From positions 1 to 53,365 of the forward strand of contig CAKRCL010000007.1 of the NCBI GenBank assembly GCA_934307335.1: a DNA stretch of 53,365 nucleotides, read 5' to 3'. How positions within the stretch are numbered: position 1 is the first letter of the stretch; each line of letters begins with the position of its first letter. A program made the position numbers and the translations under genes. The notes beneath the pieces are model-generated. The model did not search any database. It saw only the letters and a list, made by a program, of their open reading frames with translations, and was not told where the DNA came from. Below are positions 8,843 through 17,317 of this stretch, in pieces. The DNA is from an uncultured Dorea sp. Lineage in GTDB: Bacteria > Bacillota > Clostridia > Lachnospirales > Lachnospiraceae.

Positions 8843-10633
8843 TTAATTTGTATTTTTTATTTGATTTTGCAAGATATCAAAAGGGGCGGGACCGGTATCG
8901 AGAACGCACTTATGAAAACGTTTTTGTGTGAAAGCATTTCCCCAAGATTTGATTGCAAGTTTTTTCAATTCCAGAAATTCAACATATCCGATGTAGTATT
9001 TTAAATAGTTGCCCGGGTCAGCGACTATTAAATCAAAGATATCTTCGACAGTCCTTTCATTCGTGATTCCATAGGACCGGAAAAATGCGACTGTGTCGGT
9101 CAGAGTCCAGCCGTCATAGTGAATGCCCATATCGGCGAGGGCATAAAGCCCTAAAATGACGGAGGCATTGTGTTGAAGTAGTGTTGTCATGTCTTGATTT
9201 AGTGGAGAATAATAGTAACTGAGCATTTCGCAATAGGTAGCCCAGCCTTCTGTGTAGCCGCCGAAAGTAAAAAGATCACGGATTGGAGGATGGTTGGTAG
9301 CAGAATAATAAACCGTCTGATAAAGATGTCCGGGATAACCTTCGTGGGCCAGTGTAGTAAATAAAGTCAGATCATCAGAAATGTGTCCCTGGTTGATGTA
9401 GATGACGTTTTCCTCACTGTTATCAATTGGCGGAATCATATAGAAAGCCGGGCTTAAGTATTCTTCCATGGAATCTTGAACGTATTTTATTTCGAAAGAG
9501 ACTTTCGGAGGTTCGGGAAATGAGGGGGTTATTTTTTCTTGTAAAGTATTTAAGATATCAATCGGATTGTCGGGAGTAAATTCAGTGCCGTGTCCCTTGA
9601 AGAGATCAGAAGAAGCTCCGGGATCTGTGCCTGATGTTATATCAGAGTTGGCATTGGAACCAGTGTGGTTTAATAGTTTTTGCATGGCAAGAAGATCGGA
9701 TTGAATCTGATTCTGAGTAAGAGTTTGCAGTTGCGGAATTGATCTGGAAGATCCGGTCTGTTCTTTTATGGAGAGTGCGTAATAATTTTTTCCGTCAGGC
9801 AGATAGCATAGCCCTCGTTTATTTTTCCCGGAATTTCGGAGAGTCTGCAGCCCGTCGCTCAGAGTTCTATAGGCAGGCAGCACATAGTTTAAGACAGTGT
9901 CACGATTCCGTTTCTTATAATCTTCAGAAGTGTCTGAGGACAGATTTAAGGCATCTATTTTGGAATCAAAAGTAGAGTATAGATAATTATTTTCCATAGA
10001 TGTAAAGGAATTACATTCTTCGATAATGGAATCAGCGGTGTAAGAAGCCATAAAAAGACCTGCTTTACTTTTTGCTTTTTCAAATGTAAGAATTGACTGG
10101 AAGTATTCCGGAACGGTGGTCAGCAGTTTCAGATATGTATCTACATCATCGGTATCATAAAAACGATATTCGGTCAGAAGAATTGGAAGCTGCGCTTGTG
10201 TTCCGGTGAGAGGTGTGAGTGGTTCTTCATAAAGAAGATATGGTCCCATTTCCAGAGAAGAGGAAAAAGAATATTCCAAGATATCATAAGTAAGCCGGTG
10301 ATTGGCAGAAAGTCTGCTTCGCTTAAATTGGTGAAGAGAAGCCAAAGCATTTTCAAAAGAAGCACACATAAGAGCAGAATCAGTAGTAGCATTTCCACAG
10401 GAAATGACAGGCTCGTCAATGCCGAAAGCTTTTGGATTTTTTAATGTATAATGAAGTGAGAATGTATTTGAAGTAACCTCCTGTCGAAATAATTCATTCA
10501 TATACTGCTCAAATTTTGCATTTACATTCGAAGAAGAATGCCAGTTAAAAAATAAGCCCAGCGTCAGCATAAGAAGCAGCACGCCCGGAATTACTATAGC
10601 TACTACAAGCTGTCTTTTTTTGAATGTGGACAT
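8843..10633 (-). CDS. DUF885 family membrane-anchored peptidase-like protein
   Basis: 596-aa protein with a single N-terminal TM segment (residues about 8-28, [20 protein letters not shown]) and a large extracytoplasmic domain. The motif [11 protein letters not shown] near residue 430 is the HExxPGH-type zinc site of the DUF885 family, related to gluzincin carboxypeptidases. It is probably a cell-surface zinc peptidase of unknown substrate. AAAGGA stands 8 nt before the ATG at 10633. It is divergent from moaC with about 100 bp between the two starts. Confidence 0.88.
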   Translation of the reverse strand: MSTFKKRQLVVAIVIPGVLLLMLTLGLFFNWHSSSNVNAKFEQYMNELFRQEVTSNTFSLHYTLKNPKAFGIDEPVISCGNATTDSALMCASFENALASLHQFKRSRLSANHRLTYDILEYSFSSSLEMGPYLLYEEPLTPLTGTQAQLPILLTEYRFYDTDDVDTYLKLLTTVPEYFQSILTFEKAKSKAGLFMASYTADSIIEECNSFTSMENNYLYSTFDSKIDALNLSSDTSEDYKKRNRDTVLNYVLPAYRTLSDGLQTLRNSGKNKRGLCYLPDGKNYYALSIKEQTGSSRSIPQLQTLTQNQIQSDLLAMQKLLNHTGSNANSDITSGTDPGASSDLFKGHGTEFTPDNPIDILNTLQEKITPSFPEPPKVSFEIKYVQDSMEEYLSPAFYMIPPIDNSEENVIYINQGHISDDLTLFTTLAHEGYPGHLYQTVYYSATNHPPIRDLFTFGGYTEGWATYCEMLSYYYSPLNQDMTTLLQHNASVILGLYALADMGIHYDGWTLTDTVAFFRSYGITNERTVEDIFDLIVADPGNYLKYYIGYVEFLELKKLAIKSWGNAFTQKRFHKCVLDTGPAPFDILQNQIKNTN

Positions 10634-10732
10634 ACAAGAAATCCTTTCAGAGAACTTTCTATAATATTTATGAACAGAGTTAGAGAAAAATGTGTTATCA
10701 TAACAAGTAAGGTTAAAATTGGGAGGTCAGAA

Positions 10733-11242
10733 ATGCAATTAACACATTTTGATGAAAACGGAAAAGCAATTATGGTAGATGTTACGGATAAAAATGACAC
10801 TGTTCGAGAGGCAACGGCGACAGGACGGATTTTGGTAAGCCAGGAGGTATACGATGCAATCGAGGAAGGGACTGTCGGAAAAGGGGATGTTCTTGGAGTA
10901 GCAACAACTGCAGGAATTATGGGAGCAAAGAGGACTTCTGAGTTGATTCCGATGTGCCACATCTTACCGATTACAAAATGCCGTGTGAATTTCGAGATGA
11001 AACCAAAGGAGTGTGCAATTGACTGTTACTGTACAGTGAAAGTGACAGGAAAGACCGGTGTAGAGATGGAAGCACTCACAGGCGTCAGTGTAGCACTTCT
11101 TACTGTGTATGATATGTGCAAGGCAATAGACAAATCTATGGAAATCGGAGAGATTTATCTTTGCCACAAGAGTGGAGGAAAAAGTGGAGAGATCCGGAAT
11201 GAAAAAGTTGCCGGACAGAAGGCAAGAAAGATAAGCGTATGA
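10733..11242 (+). CDS. moaC: Cyclic pyranopterin monophosphate synthase MoaC
   Basis: 169-aa enzyme that, after MoaA, converts 3',8-cyclo-7,8-dihydro-GTP to cyclic pyranopterin monophosphate in molybdopterin synthesis. Conserved blocks are [47 protein letters not shown] and [20 protein letters not shown] start at 10733 (GGGAGG at 10721-10726) rather than the earlier ATG at 10670, because MoaC begins with the LTHFDENG segment. First gene of the molybdenum island; its stop is 12 nt before the next start. Confidence 0.95.
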   Translation: MQLTHFDENGKAIMVDVTDKNDTVREATATGRILVSQEVYDAIEEGTVGKGDVLGVATTAGIMGAKRTSELIPMCHILPITKCRVNFEMKPKECAIDCYCTVKVTGKTGVEMEALTGVSVALLTVYDMCKAIDKSMEIGEIYLCHKSGGKSGEIRNEKVAGQKARKISV

Positions 11243-11254
11243 GGATTTTAATGT

Positions 11255-12046
11255 ATGAGAATTTTAATAAGAGGAGCAGGGGATCTGGCTACAGGAATTG
11301 CATATCGCTTGTTTAAGTGTGGATTTGAAATTGTTATGACTGAAACAGAAGTGCCGTTGACTGTGCGGCGGACAGTTGCATTTTCCAGAGCAGTTTATGA
11401 AGGCGAAGCAGAAGTCGAACAGGTTCGGGCAGAACGGATTGAAAGTCCGGATCAGATAAAAGAGATTTTGATGAAGCACTGCATACCGGTAATTGTTGAT
11501 CCTAAGCTTGAACATCTTGAAAAATATCATGCAGATGTTGTTGTCGATGCAATATTGGCGAAGAGAAATCTTGGCACAACGATAAAAGATGCAGAACTTG
11601 TAATTGGGATCGGACCAGGATTTACAGCAGGAGAAGATTGTCATGTGGTAGTTGAGACGAAGAGAGGGCATAATCTTGGCAAGGTGATCCATAAAGGAAG
11701 TGCATTTCCAAATACTGGAATACCGGGAGAAGTTGGAGGATATTCTATCGAGAGAATTATTCGTGCATCGTCAGATGGACTTTATGAGCCTGTGGCTAAA
11801 ATTGGAGAGTATGTGGAAAAAGATCAGATTATTGCTTACAGCGGTGGAAAACCCGTACGGGCATTGATGAGCGGTATTGTCCGGGGAATGCTGCAGCCGG
11901 GAGTGTGTGTGACTACCGGTATGAAATGTGGGGATATAGATGTAAGATGTGAAGAAGAATATTGTTACACTGTTTCAGATAAGGCCAGATCAATTGGCGG
12001 CGGTGTGTTGGAGGCTATTATAGAACACTGGAACGGAAATGACTGA
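11255..12046 (+). CDS. yqeB: Selenium-dependent molybdenum hydroxylase accessory protein, YqeB family
   Basis: 263-aa protein with N-terminal Rossmann-like MRILIRGAGDLATGIAYRLF, typical of the YqeB/EF2563 family that marks selenium-dependent molybdenum hydroxylase gene sets. Other blocks are VVVDAILAKRNLGTTI, VIGIGPGFTAGEDCHVVVE and RSIGGGVLEAI. Its molecular role is not established; by association it helps mature labile-selenium xanthine/purine hydroxylases. The region before the start contains an imperfect tandem repeat of ATGAGGATTTTAAT, giving several out-of-frame ATGs; the frame used keeps the family N-terminus. Confidence 0.85.
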   Translation: MRILIRGAGDLATGIAYRLFKCGFEIVMTETEVPLTVRRTVAFSRAVYEGEAEVEQVRAERIESPDQIKEILMKHCIPVIVDPKLEHLEKYHADVVVDAILAKRNLGTTIKDAELVIGIGPGFTAGEDCHVVVETKRGHNLGKVIHKGSAFPNTGIPGEVGGYSIERIIRASSDGLYEPVAKIGEYVEKDQIIAYSGGKPVRALMSGIVRGMLQPGVCVTTGMKCGDIDVRCEEEYCYTVSDKARSIGGGVLEAIIEHWNGND

Positions 12047-12052
12047 AAAATA

Positions 12053-12080
12053 TTGACAAAACAAATAAGATTGATATAAT
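12053..12080 (+). promoter_or_regulatory. Strong sigma-A promoter inside the molybdenum island
   Basis: TTGACA (12053-12058), a 16-bp spacer and TATAAT (12075-12080) match consensus. It begins 6 nt after the yqeB stop, so the MobA/ModE-fusion gene and those behind it can be transcribed separately from moaC-yqeB. Confidence 0.75.
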
Positions 12081-12087
12081 TATCCTA

Positions 12088-12198
12088 TATATGAAAGAGA
12101 TATAAGGGGATTTGTCTACCTGAGAAAAAAGGTGGAAAATCCCTGTTTTAATACGAACAAGTTTGATACAAAATTATCTATGGCAAGGTGAGAGATAG
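12088..12198 (+). promoter_or_regulatory. Structured 5' leader of the ModE-fusion operon
   Basis: About 110 nt between the predicted transcription start and the ATG at 12199. It contains a bulged stem GGGATTT (12107-12113)/AAATCCC (12137-12143) enclosing ACC (12118-12120)/GGT (12131-12133) with an A-rich loop. There is no U-run after it, so it is not a plain terminator. It may be a cis-regulatory RNA; I could not match it to a named riboswitch. Confidence 0.4.
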
Positions 12199-13116
12199 AT
12201 GAAAATAGGGGCAGTTATTATTGCAACAGGAACGGATATTCCAAAAGAAGAGATAAAAAAACTTTTAAGATGTGAAAAGCCGAATTTGTTTGAGAGAATT
12301 GTACAGAACTATCATAGGGCAGGCATAAAAGATATTGTAGTAGTTGTATCTGAGCAGTATGAAGAGATTGAACAGACATTGCTGCATAAGGGAATTACAT
12401 TTTTGAATTCGGAATTTGAACAGACCGGATATGCAGCGGCTGTGGGGATCCGTTATTTGAAACAGCAATGCGACAGCCTGATCATAAGTACGATCGAGTA
12501 TCCATTTTTTCTTCCGGAGACGATTCGTAAGCTCACTTGCTACCAGGCAAATATTATAAAAATTGTTGGAAAATGTGAAAATCCAGGAGTAATGTCGGTG
12601 AATGCACAAGGAGCCGAAGAGTTTTGTATAAAAGTCGAAGAAACCGAGCTATGTCGTTTAGAGGACTTAGAATTAGAATGTGCGAAAATTGATGTAGAAG
12701 ATGATGGTGTTCAAGTCAAGATACGTACTGCAGAAGAATACGAGGAACAGAGAAAGTATTTTGAAAAAGGACGGATCCGGGGAGATGTTAAAGTTCGTTT
12801 GTCAGTGAATCGATCATTTTTTGGACCGGGAACAGCAACATTGCTGACACAGATTGAACGGCTGGGTTCTGTGAGAGAGGCATGTGTAAGGACAGGAATG
12901 TCTTATAGTAAGGGGTGGAAGCTGATCCATCTGGCAGAAGAAGAGACTGGCTGGAAATTAGTGGAGCGTATGCCGGGAGGAAAAAACGGCGGACAAGCTT
13001 ATGTGACAGAAAAAGGGAAGTATCTCCTTGAAAAATTTGCATGTTATGAAAAGCGGGTAGAAGAAGCTTCTCAGAAAATTTATAAAGATATTTTTTTGGA
13101 TGACGAGTTATTTTGA
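12199..13116 (+). CDS. MobA-like domain fused to ModE-type winged helix
   Basis: 305-aa two-domain protein. Residues 1-190 resemble a MobA/MocA nucleotidyltransferase fold (GAVIIATG, IKDIVVVVSEQYEEIEQ, TGYAAAVGIRYL), but the usual LAAGxSxRMGxxK loop is replaced by IIATGTDIPKEEIKKLL, so the transferase site looks degenerate. Residues about 197-290 are a ModE N-terminal DNA-binding domain (TATLLTQIERLGSVREACV, MSYSKGWKLIHLAEEETGW, GGKNGGQAYVTEKG). It is likely the regulator of this island, sensing a molybdopterin or nucleotide ligand with the transferase-like part; that is inference. GGTGAGAG precedes the ATG. Confidence 0.8.
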   Translation: MKIGAVIIATGTDIPKEEIKKLLRCEKPNLFERIVQNYHRAGIKDIVVVVSEQYEEIEQTLLHKGITFLNSEFEQTGYAAAVGIRYLKQQCDSLIISTIEYPFFLPETIRKLTCYQANIIKIVGKCENPGVMSVNAQGAEEFCIKVEETELCRLEDLELECAKIDVEDDGVQVKIRTAEEYEEQRKYFEKGRIRGDVKVRLSVNRSFFGPGTATLLTQIERLGSVREACVRTGMSYSKGWKLIHLAEEETGWKLVERMPGGKNGGQAYVTEKGKYLLEKFACYEKRVEEASQKIYKDIFLDDELF

Positions 13117-13142
13117 AAAAATAGTCGAAGGGAAAAGATAAA

Positions 13143-14165
13143 ATGAAATTGATGCGAACAGAAGATGCGGTGGGACAGATGCTGTGCCATGACATCACAC
13201 AGATTATCAAAGGTGTTACAAAGGATGCAGTGTTTCGGAAAGGTCATATTATTACAGAAGAAGATATTCCGGTATTGTTAAGTGTGGGAAAGGATCACAT
13301 TTATATTTGGGAGAATAATGAGAATATGCTTCATGAAAATGATGCTGCCAAAATTCTGTATGATATGTGTGCGAATGAGCATATGCGTCCGTCCGAGATT
13401 AAAGAAGGGAAAATTGAGCTGATTGCAGAGTGCGACGGGCTTTTGAAGGTAGACACAGAAAAGTTGAATGCTGTAAATGCACTTGGTGAGATGATGATTG
13501 CCTGTCGTCATGGAAATTTTCCGGTAAAAAAAGGTGATAAGATTGCAGGAACAAGAATCATTCCACTTATCATTGAAAAAGAAAAAATGGAGCAAGCAAA
13601 AAAAGTAGCCGGTGATAAGCCTGTCTTTGAGCTGATTCCATTTAAGAAGATGAAGGCGGCAATTGTAAATACCGGAAATGAAGTATTTTATGGAAGAATT
13701 AAAGATACATTTACGCCGGTAATCATAGAAAAATTGGAAGAGTATGGAGCCGAGGTTGTAGGTCATGTAGTAAGTGATGATAACCATGAACATATTACAG
13801 AGGAAATTCAGAAGTTTTTGGATGAGGGTGTTGATATGGTGCTCTGCACAGGTGGTATGAGTGTGGATCCAGATGACAGAACACCGCTTGCAATTAAGAA
13901 TACAGGAGCGAAGATTGTAACTTATGGAGCGCCGGTGCTTCCGGGAGCAATGTTTTTACTTTCTTATTACGGAGAGGAAAAGCGTCCGGTTATTGGGCTT
14001 CCGGGGTGTGTTATGTATGCAAAACGTACGATTTTTGATCTTGTGCTGCCAAGAATTATGGCTGGAGAAGTATTAGAAAAATCAGATATTGACATATTGG
14101 GAGAAGGTGGACTTTGTCTGAATTGTCCAGTATGTACATTCCCGAATTGTGGATTTGGAAAGTAG
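13143..14165 (+). CDS. Molybdopterin-binding protein, MoeA/MocF-like
   Basis: 340-aa protein with a MoCF-biosynthesis domain in its middle-C part (AAIVNTGNEVFYGRIKDTF, VDMVLCTGGMSVDPDDRTP, GAPVLPGAMFLLSYYG, VIGLPGCVMYAKRTIFD), the molybdate-insertion fold of MoeA. The N-terminal half is shorter and unlike classical MoeA. The tail CLNCPVCTFPNCGFGK has four cysteines and could bind a metal or Fe-S cluster. It probably handles molybdopterin for the hydroxylases. It follows the ModE-fusion gene by 26 nt; AAGGGAAAAG is upstream. Confidence 0.82.
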   Translation: MKLMRTEDAVGQMLCHDITQIIKGVTKDAVFRKGHIITEEDIPVLLSVGKDHIYIWENNENMLHENDAAKILYDMCANEHMRPSEIKEGKIELIAECDGLLKVDTEKLNAVNALGEMMIACRHGNFPVKKGDKIAGTRIIPLIIEKEKMEQAKKVAGDKPVFELIPFKKMKAAIVNTGNEVFYGRIKDTFTPVIIEKLEEYGAEVVGHVVSDDNHEHITEEIQKFLDEGVDMVLCTGGMSVDPDDRTPLAIKNTGAKIVTYGAPVLPGAMFLLSYYGEEKRPVIGLPGCVMYAKRTIFDLVLPRIMAGEVLEKSDIDILGEGGLCLNCPVCTFPNCGFGK

Positions 14166-14173
14166 GTGCCTGA

Positions 14174-15196
14174 GTGAAGGAATTTTATCAGAAAGTCGAA
14201 AATATGAATCCGAATTGCAGGAATATGTCTTTGACAGTGGTAGAAGGAGAAACATTTGGGGAAAAAGCTTTTGTGTCTGGCGATCAACTGGAATGGGTTT
14301 CGGAAGAAACAGGATTCTTTCGAAGTCATGAAAAAGATAGCGTGAGTATTCAAAAAAGTGGTATTTTGGAAATAAATGGCCAAAAAGTATTTTGTGAGAT
14401 TTTAGGAAGACATAAGAAGTTGGTGCTCTGCGGTGGTGGACATGTGTCTATCGAGATTATTCGTTTGGGGAAAATGATTGGATGTCATGTGACGGTATTA
14501 GAAGACCGGCCTAAATTCGCAGATCTTGCGAGAAAAGCAGGGGCAGATGTAGTTATTTGCGATACATTTGAACAGGGACTTTCTCAGATTGAGGGAGATC
14601 AGGATACATTTTTTGTAATTGTGACAAGAGGGCATGTCTATGATCAAAAATGTCTGGAGCAGATTGTGAGAAAACCACATGCTTATATTGGTATGATGGG
14701 AAGTAAACGCAGAGTGGCACAGGTGAAGAAAAGTGCATTGGAACATGGTGCAGATCCGAAAGTAATCGAAAATCTTCATTCGCCGATCGGACTGAATATC
14801 GGGGCGGAGACGCCGGAAGAGATTGCGATTTCTGTGCTCGCAGAGATTATAGAAGTGAAGAATAAAGAGAATCAAAGTTCGGTATATTCAGAAGAAATGC
14901 TAGACGAGATCTTGTATGGATCATCAGCAAAAAAAATACTGGCTACGATTATTGAACGAAAAGGAAGTGCGCCAAGAAAGATTGGAACAAAGATGCTGAT
15001 TATGGAAGACGGACGATGTATAGATACCATAGGGGGCGGCTGTATTGAAGCATCCATTGTCAGTAAGGCACTATTAATATTGCGTGGATGTGCAAAAGCA
15101 CCGCAGATCGTACATGTAGATATGACAGGAGCAGATGCCGAAGAAGAAGGTATGGTCTGTGGCGGTAAGGTAAAAGTGTTATTGGAGGAAGTTTAA
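14174..15196 (+). CDS. xdhC: XdhC/CoxI family molybdenum-enzyme maturation factor, domain-permuted
   Basis: 340-aa protein of the XdhC family, which binds and sulfurates molybdenum cofactor and delivers it to xanthine dehydrogenase-type hydroxylases. Domain order is reversed from the usual one: the Rossmann domain comes first (KLVLCGGGHVSIEI at about 76-90, LEDRPKFADLARKAGAD, GMMGSKRRV) and the XdhC_CoxI domain last (LATIIERKGSAPRKIGTKML, TIGGGCIEASI, GMVCGGKVKVLLEEV). The start is GTG 14174, 8 nt after the moeA-like stop; an ATG 30 nt further is possible. It stands 6 nt before moaA. Confidence 0.85.
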   Translation: MKEFYQKVENMNPNCRNMSLTVVEGETFGEKAFVSGDQLEWVSEETGFFRSHEKDSVSIQKSGILEINGQKVFCEILGRHKKLVLCGGGHVSIEIIRLGKMIGCHVTVLEDRPKFADLARKAGADVVICDTFEQGLSQIEGDQDTFFVIVTRGHVYDQKCLEQIVRKPHAYIGMMGSKRRVAQVKKSALEHGADPKVIENLHSPIGLNIGAETPEEIAISVLAEIIEVKNKENQSSVYSEEMLDEILYGSSAKKILATIIERKGSAPRKIGTKMLIMEDGRCIDTIGGGCIEASIVSKALLILRGCAKAPQIVHVDMTGADAEEEGMVCGGKVKVLLEEV

Positions 15197-15202
15197 GATT
15201 TT

Positions 15203-16204
15203 ATGAAAGATCAGTACGCAAGAGTGATAGACTATATGAGAATTTCTATTACAGATCGATGTAATCTTAGATGTCGGTACTGTATGCCGGATGGAGTAGA
15301 ACTGGTTCCGATGAAGAATATTCTTTCTTATGAGGAAATAGAAATGGTCTGTCAGGCGGCGGCGAAGGCAGGAATTCGTAAATTTAAAATCACAGGCGGA
15401 GAGCCGTTAGTGAGACTGGGCTGTCCGGAGTTGATTGGGAAGATTAAGAAGATTCCGGGTGTAGAGCAGGTGACATTGACGACGAATGGTGTGCTGTTAT
15501 CAAAATATTTGCCGGAGCTGATCGCAAATGGACTGGATGCAGTGAATGTCAGTCTGGATACATTGGACCGTGAACGGTACAAGGCAATCACGGGGCGCGA
15601 TGAATTGGAGGCTGTTCTTGAGAGCATCGATCAGGCGATAGAGGCCAAGATTCCGGTGAAGATCAATAGTGTGCTGCAAAAAGACATGAATGCAGATGAG
15701 TATCTTGCACTTGCCAGAATGTCTATAAAAAAGAAAATCGATGTCCGTTTTATCGAGATGATGCCGATTGGACTTGGGAAAAAATTTGATACTGTCTACA
15801 ATGAAGATGTATTAAAAGAGTTGAAGAAGCAATATCCTGATATACGGGAAGATGAAGAGATACATGGAAATGGACCGGCGGTTTATGTGAAGCTTCCGGA
15901 TGGTCAGGGAAGTGTAGGTTTTATCAGTGCACTTCATGGAAAATTCTGTCAGTATTGTAATAGAATTCGTATGACTGCGCAAGGATGCCTGAAACCATGT
16001 CTTTGCTATGGAAAAGGTGTGGAGCTGAAAGAAGTCTTTGACAGATTTCCGGAATTTCGGGATGATACAGTACAGAGGCATGAATTGCAGGAAGTATTAT
16101 ATCAGTCAATTGCCAAGGCAATTCAATTGAAGCCGGAAAGTCACAGATTTGAAGAGCCGGAAGAGATTACAGAAGATAAGAAAATGAGTCAAATTGGGGG
16201 ATAA
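15203..16204 (+). CDS. moaA: GTP 3',8-cyclase MoaA
   Basis: 333-aa radical SAM enzyme performing the first step of molybdopterin synthesis, cyclising GTP to 3',8-cH2GTP. The radical SAM cluster is C20xxxC24xxC27 (DRCNLRCRYCMPDG); GGEPLVR and NVSLDTLD follow; the second 4Fe-4S site is FCQYCNRIRMTAQGCLKPCL near the C-terminus. All cluster ligands are present. GGAGGAAG lies within the end of xdhC. The stop overlaps the SD of the MOSC-Mog gene. With MoaC it makes cPMP, but MoaD/MoaE for the next step are not in the window. Confidence 0.96.
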   Translation: MKDQYARVIDYMRISITDRCNLRCRYCMPDGVELVPMKNILSYEEIEMVCQAAAKAGIRKFKITGGEPLVRLGCPELIGKIKKIPGVEQVTLTTNGVLLSKYLPELIANGLDAVNVSLDTLDRERYKAITGRDELEAVLESIDQAIEAKIPVKINSVLQKDMNADEYLALARMSIKKKIDVRFIEMMPIGLGKKFDTVYNEDVLKELKKQYPDIREDEEIHGNGPAVYVKLPDGQGSVGFISALHGKFCQYCNRIRMTAQGCLKPCLCYGKGVELKEVFDRFPEFRDDTVQRHELQEVLYQSIAKAIQLKPESHRFEEPEEITEDKKMSQIGG

Positions 16205-16208
16205 ATCT

Positions 16209-17156
16209 ATGGGAAAAATATTAGCAATTTGTATTAGTGAGAAAAAAGGAACTCAGAAAAAACCAATCGAGTCAGCAAGACTTGTGGAGGAATGGGGAAT
16301 TGAAGGAGATGCGCATGTAGGAAAATGGCATCGACAAGTAAGTCTGCTATCTTTTGAGAAGATTGAAGCATTTCGTGAGAAAGGCGCAGAAGTAGATTTT
16401 GGAGCATTTGGAGAAAATCTGGTTGTCGAAGGTTTTGATCTTAGAACAATTCCGGTAGGAACAAAATTCCAGATTGGAGAAGCAATTCTGGAGCTTACAC
16501 AGATCGGAAAGGAATGCCATAGCCATTGTGCGATCTATAAAGTAATGGGAGACTGTATTATGCCAAGAGAAGGTGTGTTTACAAGAGTCTTAAAAGGTGG
16601 AGATATTAAAGTCGGTGATGAGATCACAATGCTTCCATTAGAAAAAGATCGTCCGTTTACAGCAGCAGTTATTACTTTAAGTGATAAAGGTGCTGCAGGA
16701 GAGCGAGAGGATAAGAGTGGTCCATTGATTCAGGAGATGCTTATGAAGGAAGGATATGAAGTAATAGAGACATTACTTCTTCCTGACGGAGAGCAGCCTT
16801 TAAAGCATCAGCTTATGCGACTGGCAGACCAGAGGCAGGTCAATGTGATTTTTACAACTGGAGGAACCGGATTTGCAGAGCGAGATGTGACTCCAGAGGC
16901 AACACAAGCAGTCTGTGACCGTATGGCAATGGGAATCGCAGATGCAATTCGTCAGTATTCTCTTTCAATTACAGGAAGAGCGATGTTAAGCCGTGCAGTG
17001 TCTGGAATACGTAAGAAAACTTTAATCGTGAATCTGCCGGGAAGCCCGAAGGCAGTAAAAGAAAGTCTGGAATATGTACTTCCGCATCTTGGACATGGTC
17101 TTGGAATTTTGCGAGGAACAGACGGCGAATGTGGAAATGAAAAAGTAGACAAATAA
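16209..17156 (+). CDS. MOSC domain - MogA/MoaB fusion protein
   Basis: 315-aa fusion. Residues 1-150 are a MOSC domain (EGDAHVGKWHRQVSLLSFE, FGAFGENLVVEG, IGKECHSHCAIYK with the conserved cysteine). Residues about 152-310 are a MoaB/MogA domain (AAVITLSDKGAAGEREDKSG, VIFTTGGTGFAERDVTPEAT, LIVNLPGSPKAVKESL). MogA-type domains adenylylate molybdopterin before metal insertion; MOSC domains carry or transfer sulfur at the molybdenum centre. The fusion suggests one protein serves metal insertion and sulfur/selenium chemistry. Start 16209 uses GGGGG at the moaA stop; 16194 (TTG) is an unlikely extension. Confidence 0.88.
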   Translation: MGKILAICISEKKGTQKKPIESARLVEEWGIEGDAHVGKWHRQVSLLSFEKIEAFREKGAEVDFGAFGENLVVEGFDLRTIPVGTKFQIGEAILELTQIGKECHSHCAIYKVMGDCIMPREGVFTRVLKGGDIKVGDEITMLPLEKDRPFTAAVITLSDKGAAGEREDKSGPLIQEMLMKEGYEVIETLLLPDGEQPLKHQLMRLADQRQVNVIFTTGGTGFAERDVTPEATQAVCDRMAMGIADAIRQYSLSITGRAMLSRAVSGIRKKTLIVNLPGSPKAVKESLEYVLPHLGHGLGILRGTDGECGNEKVDK

Positions 17157-17171
17157 ACATTTTTACGCTAT

Positions 17172-17287
17172 TATAATAGATAATAAATGGCGGTTGAAGA
17201 GAGCACATAGGATGGAAAATGCAGACCGCCATATTATTATAAAGTCGATTGCTTTTTGAAAACAAATCGTTTTAGAAAAGCAATCGA
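17172..17287 (+). promoter_or_regulatory. modA promoter and two-hairpin leader
   Basis: TATAAT at 17172-17177 (no clear -35) precedes two stems: ATGGCGGT (17187-17194)/ACCGCCAT (17225-17232), and a 12-bp arm TCGATTGCTTTT (17245-17256) with its complement at 17276-17287. No U-run follows either. The position between the cofactor genes and modABC suggests a molybdenum-responsive leader or a ModE-type target; this is inference. Confidence 0.45.
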
Positions 17288-17317
17288 AATGCTAATCAAT
17301 ATGAAGGGAGAAAAGAC

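Noticed and set aside
17187..17287. Moco riboswitch before modA
   Set aside because: The two simple stems do not show the multi-branched architecture I associate with the Moco RNA motif; kept as an unassigned leader.
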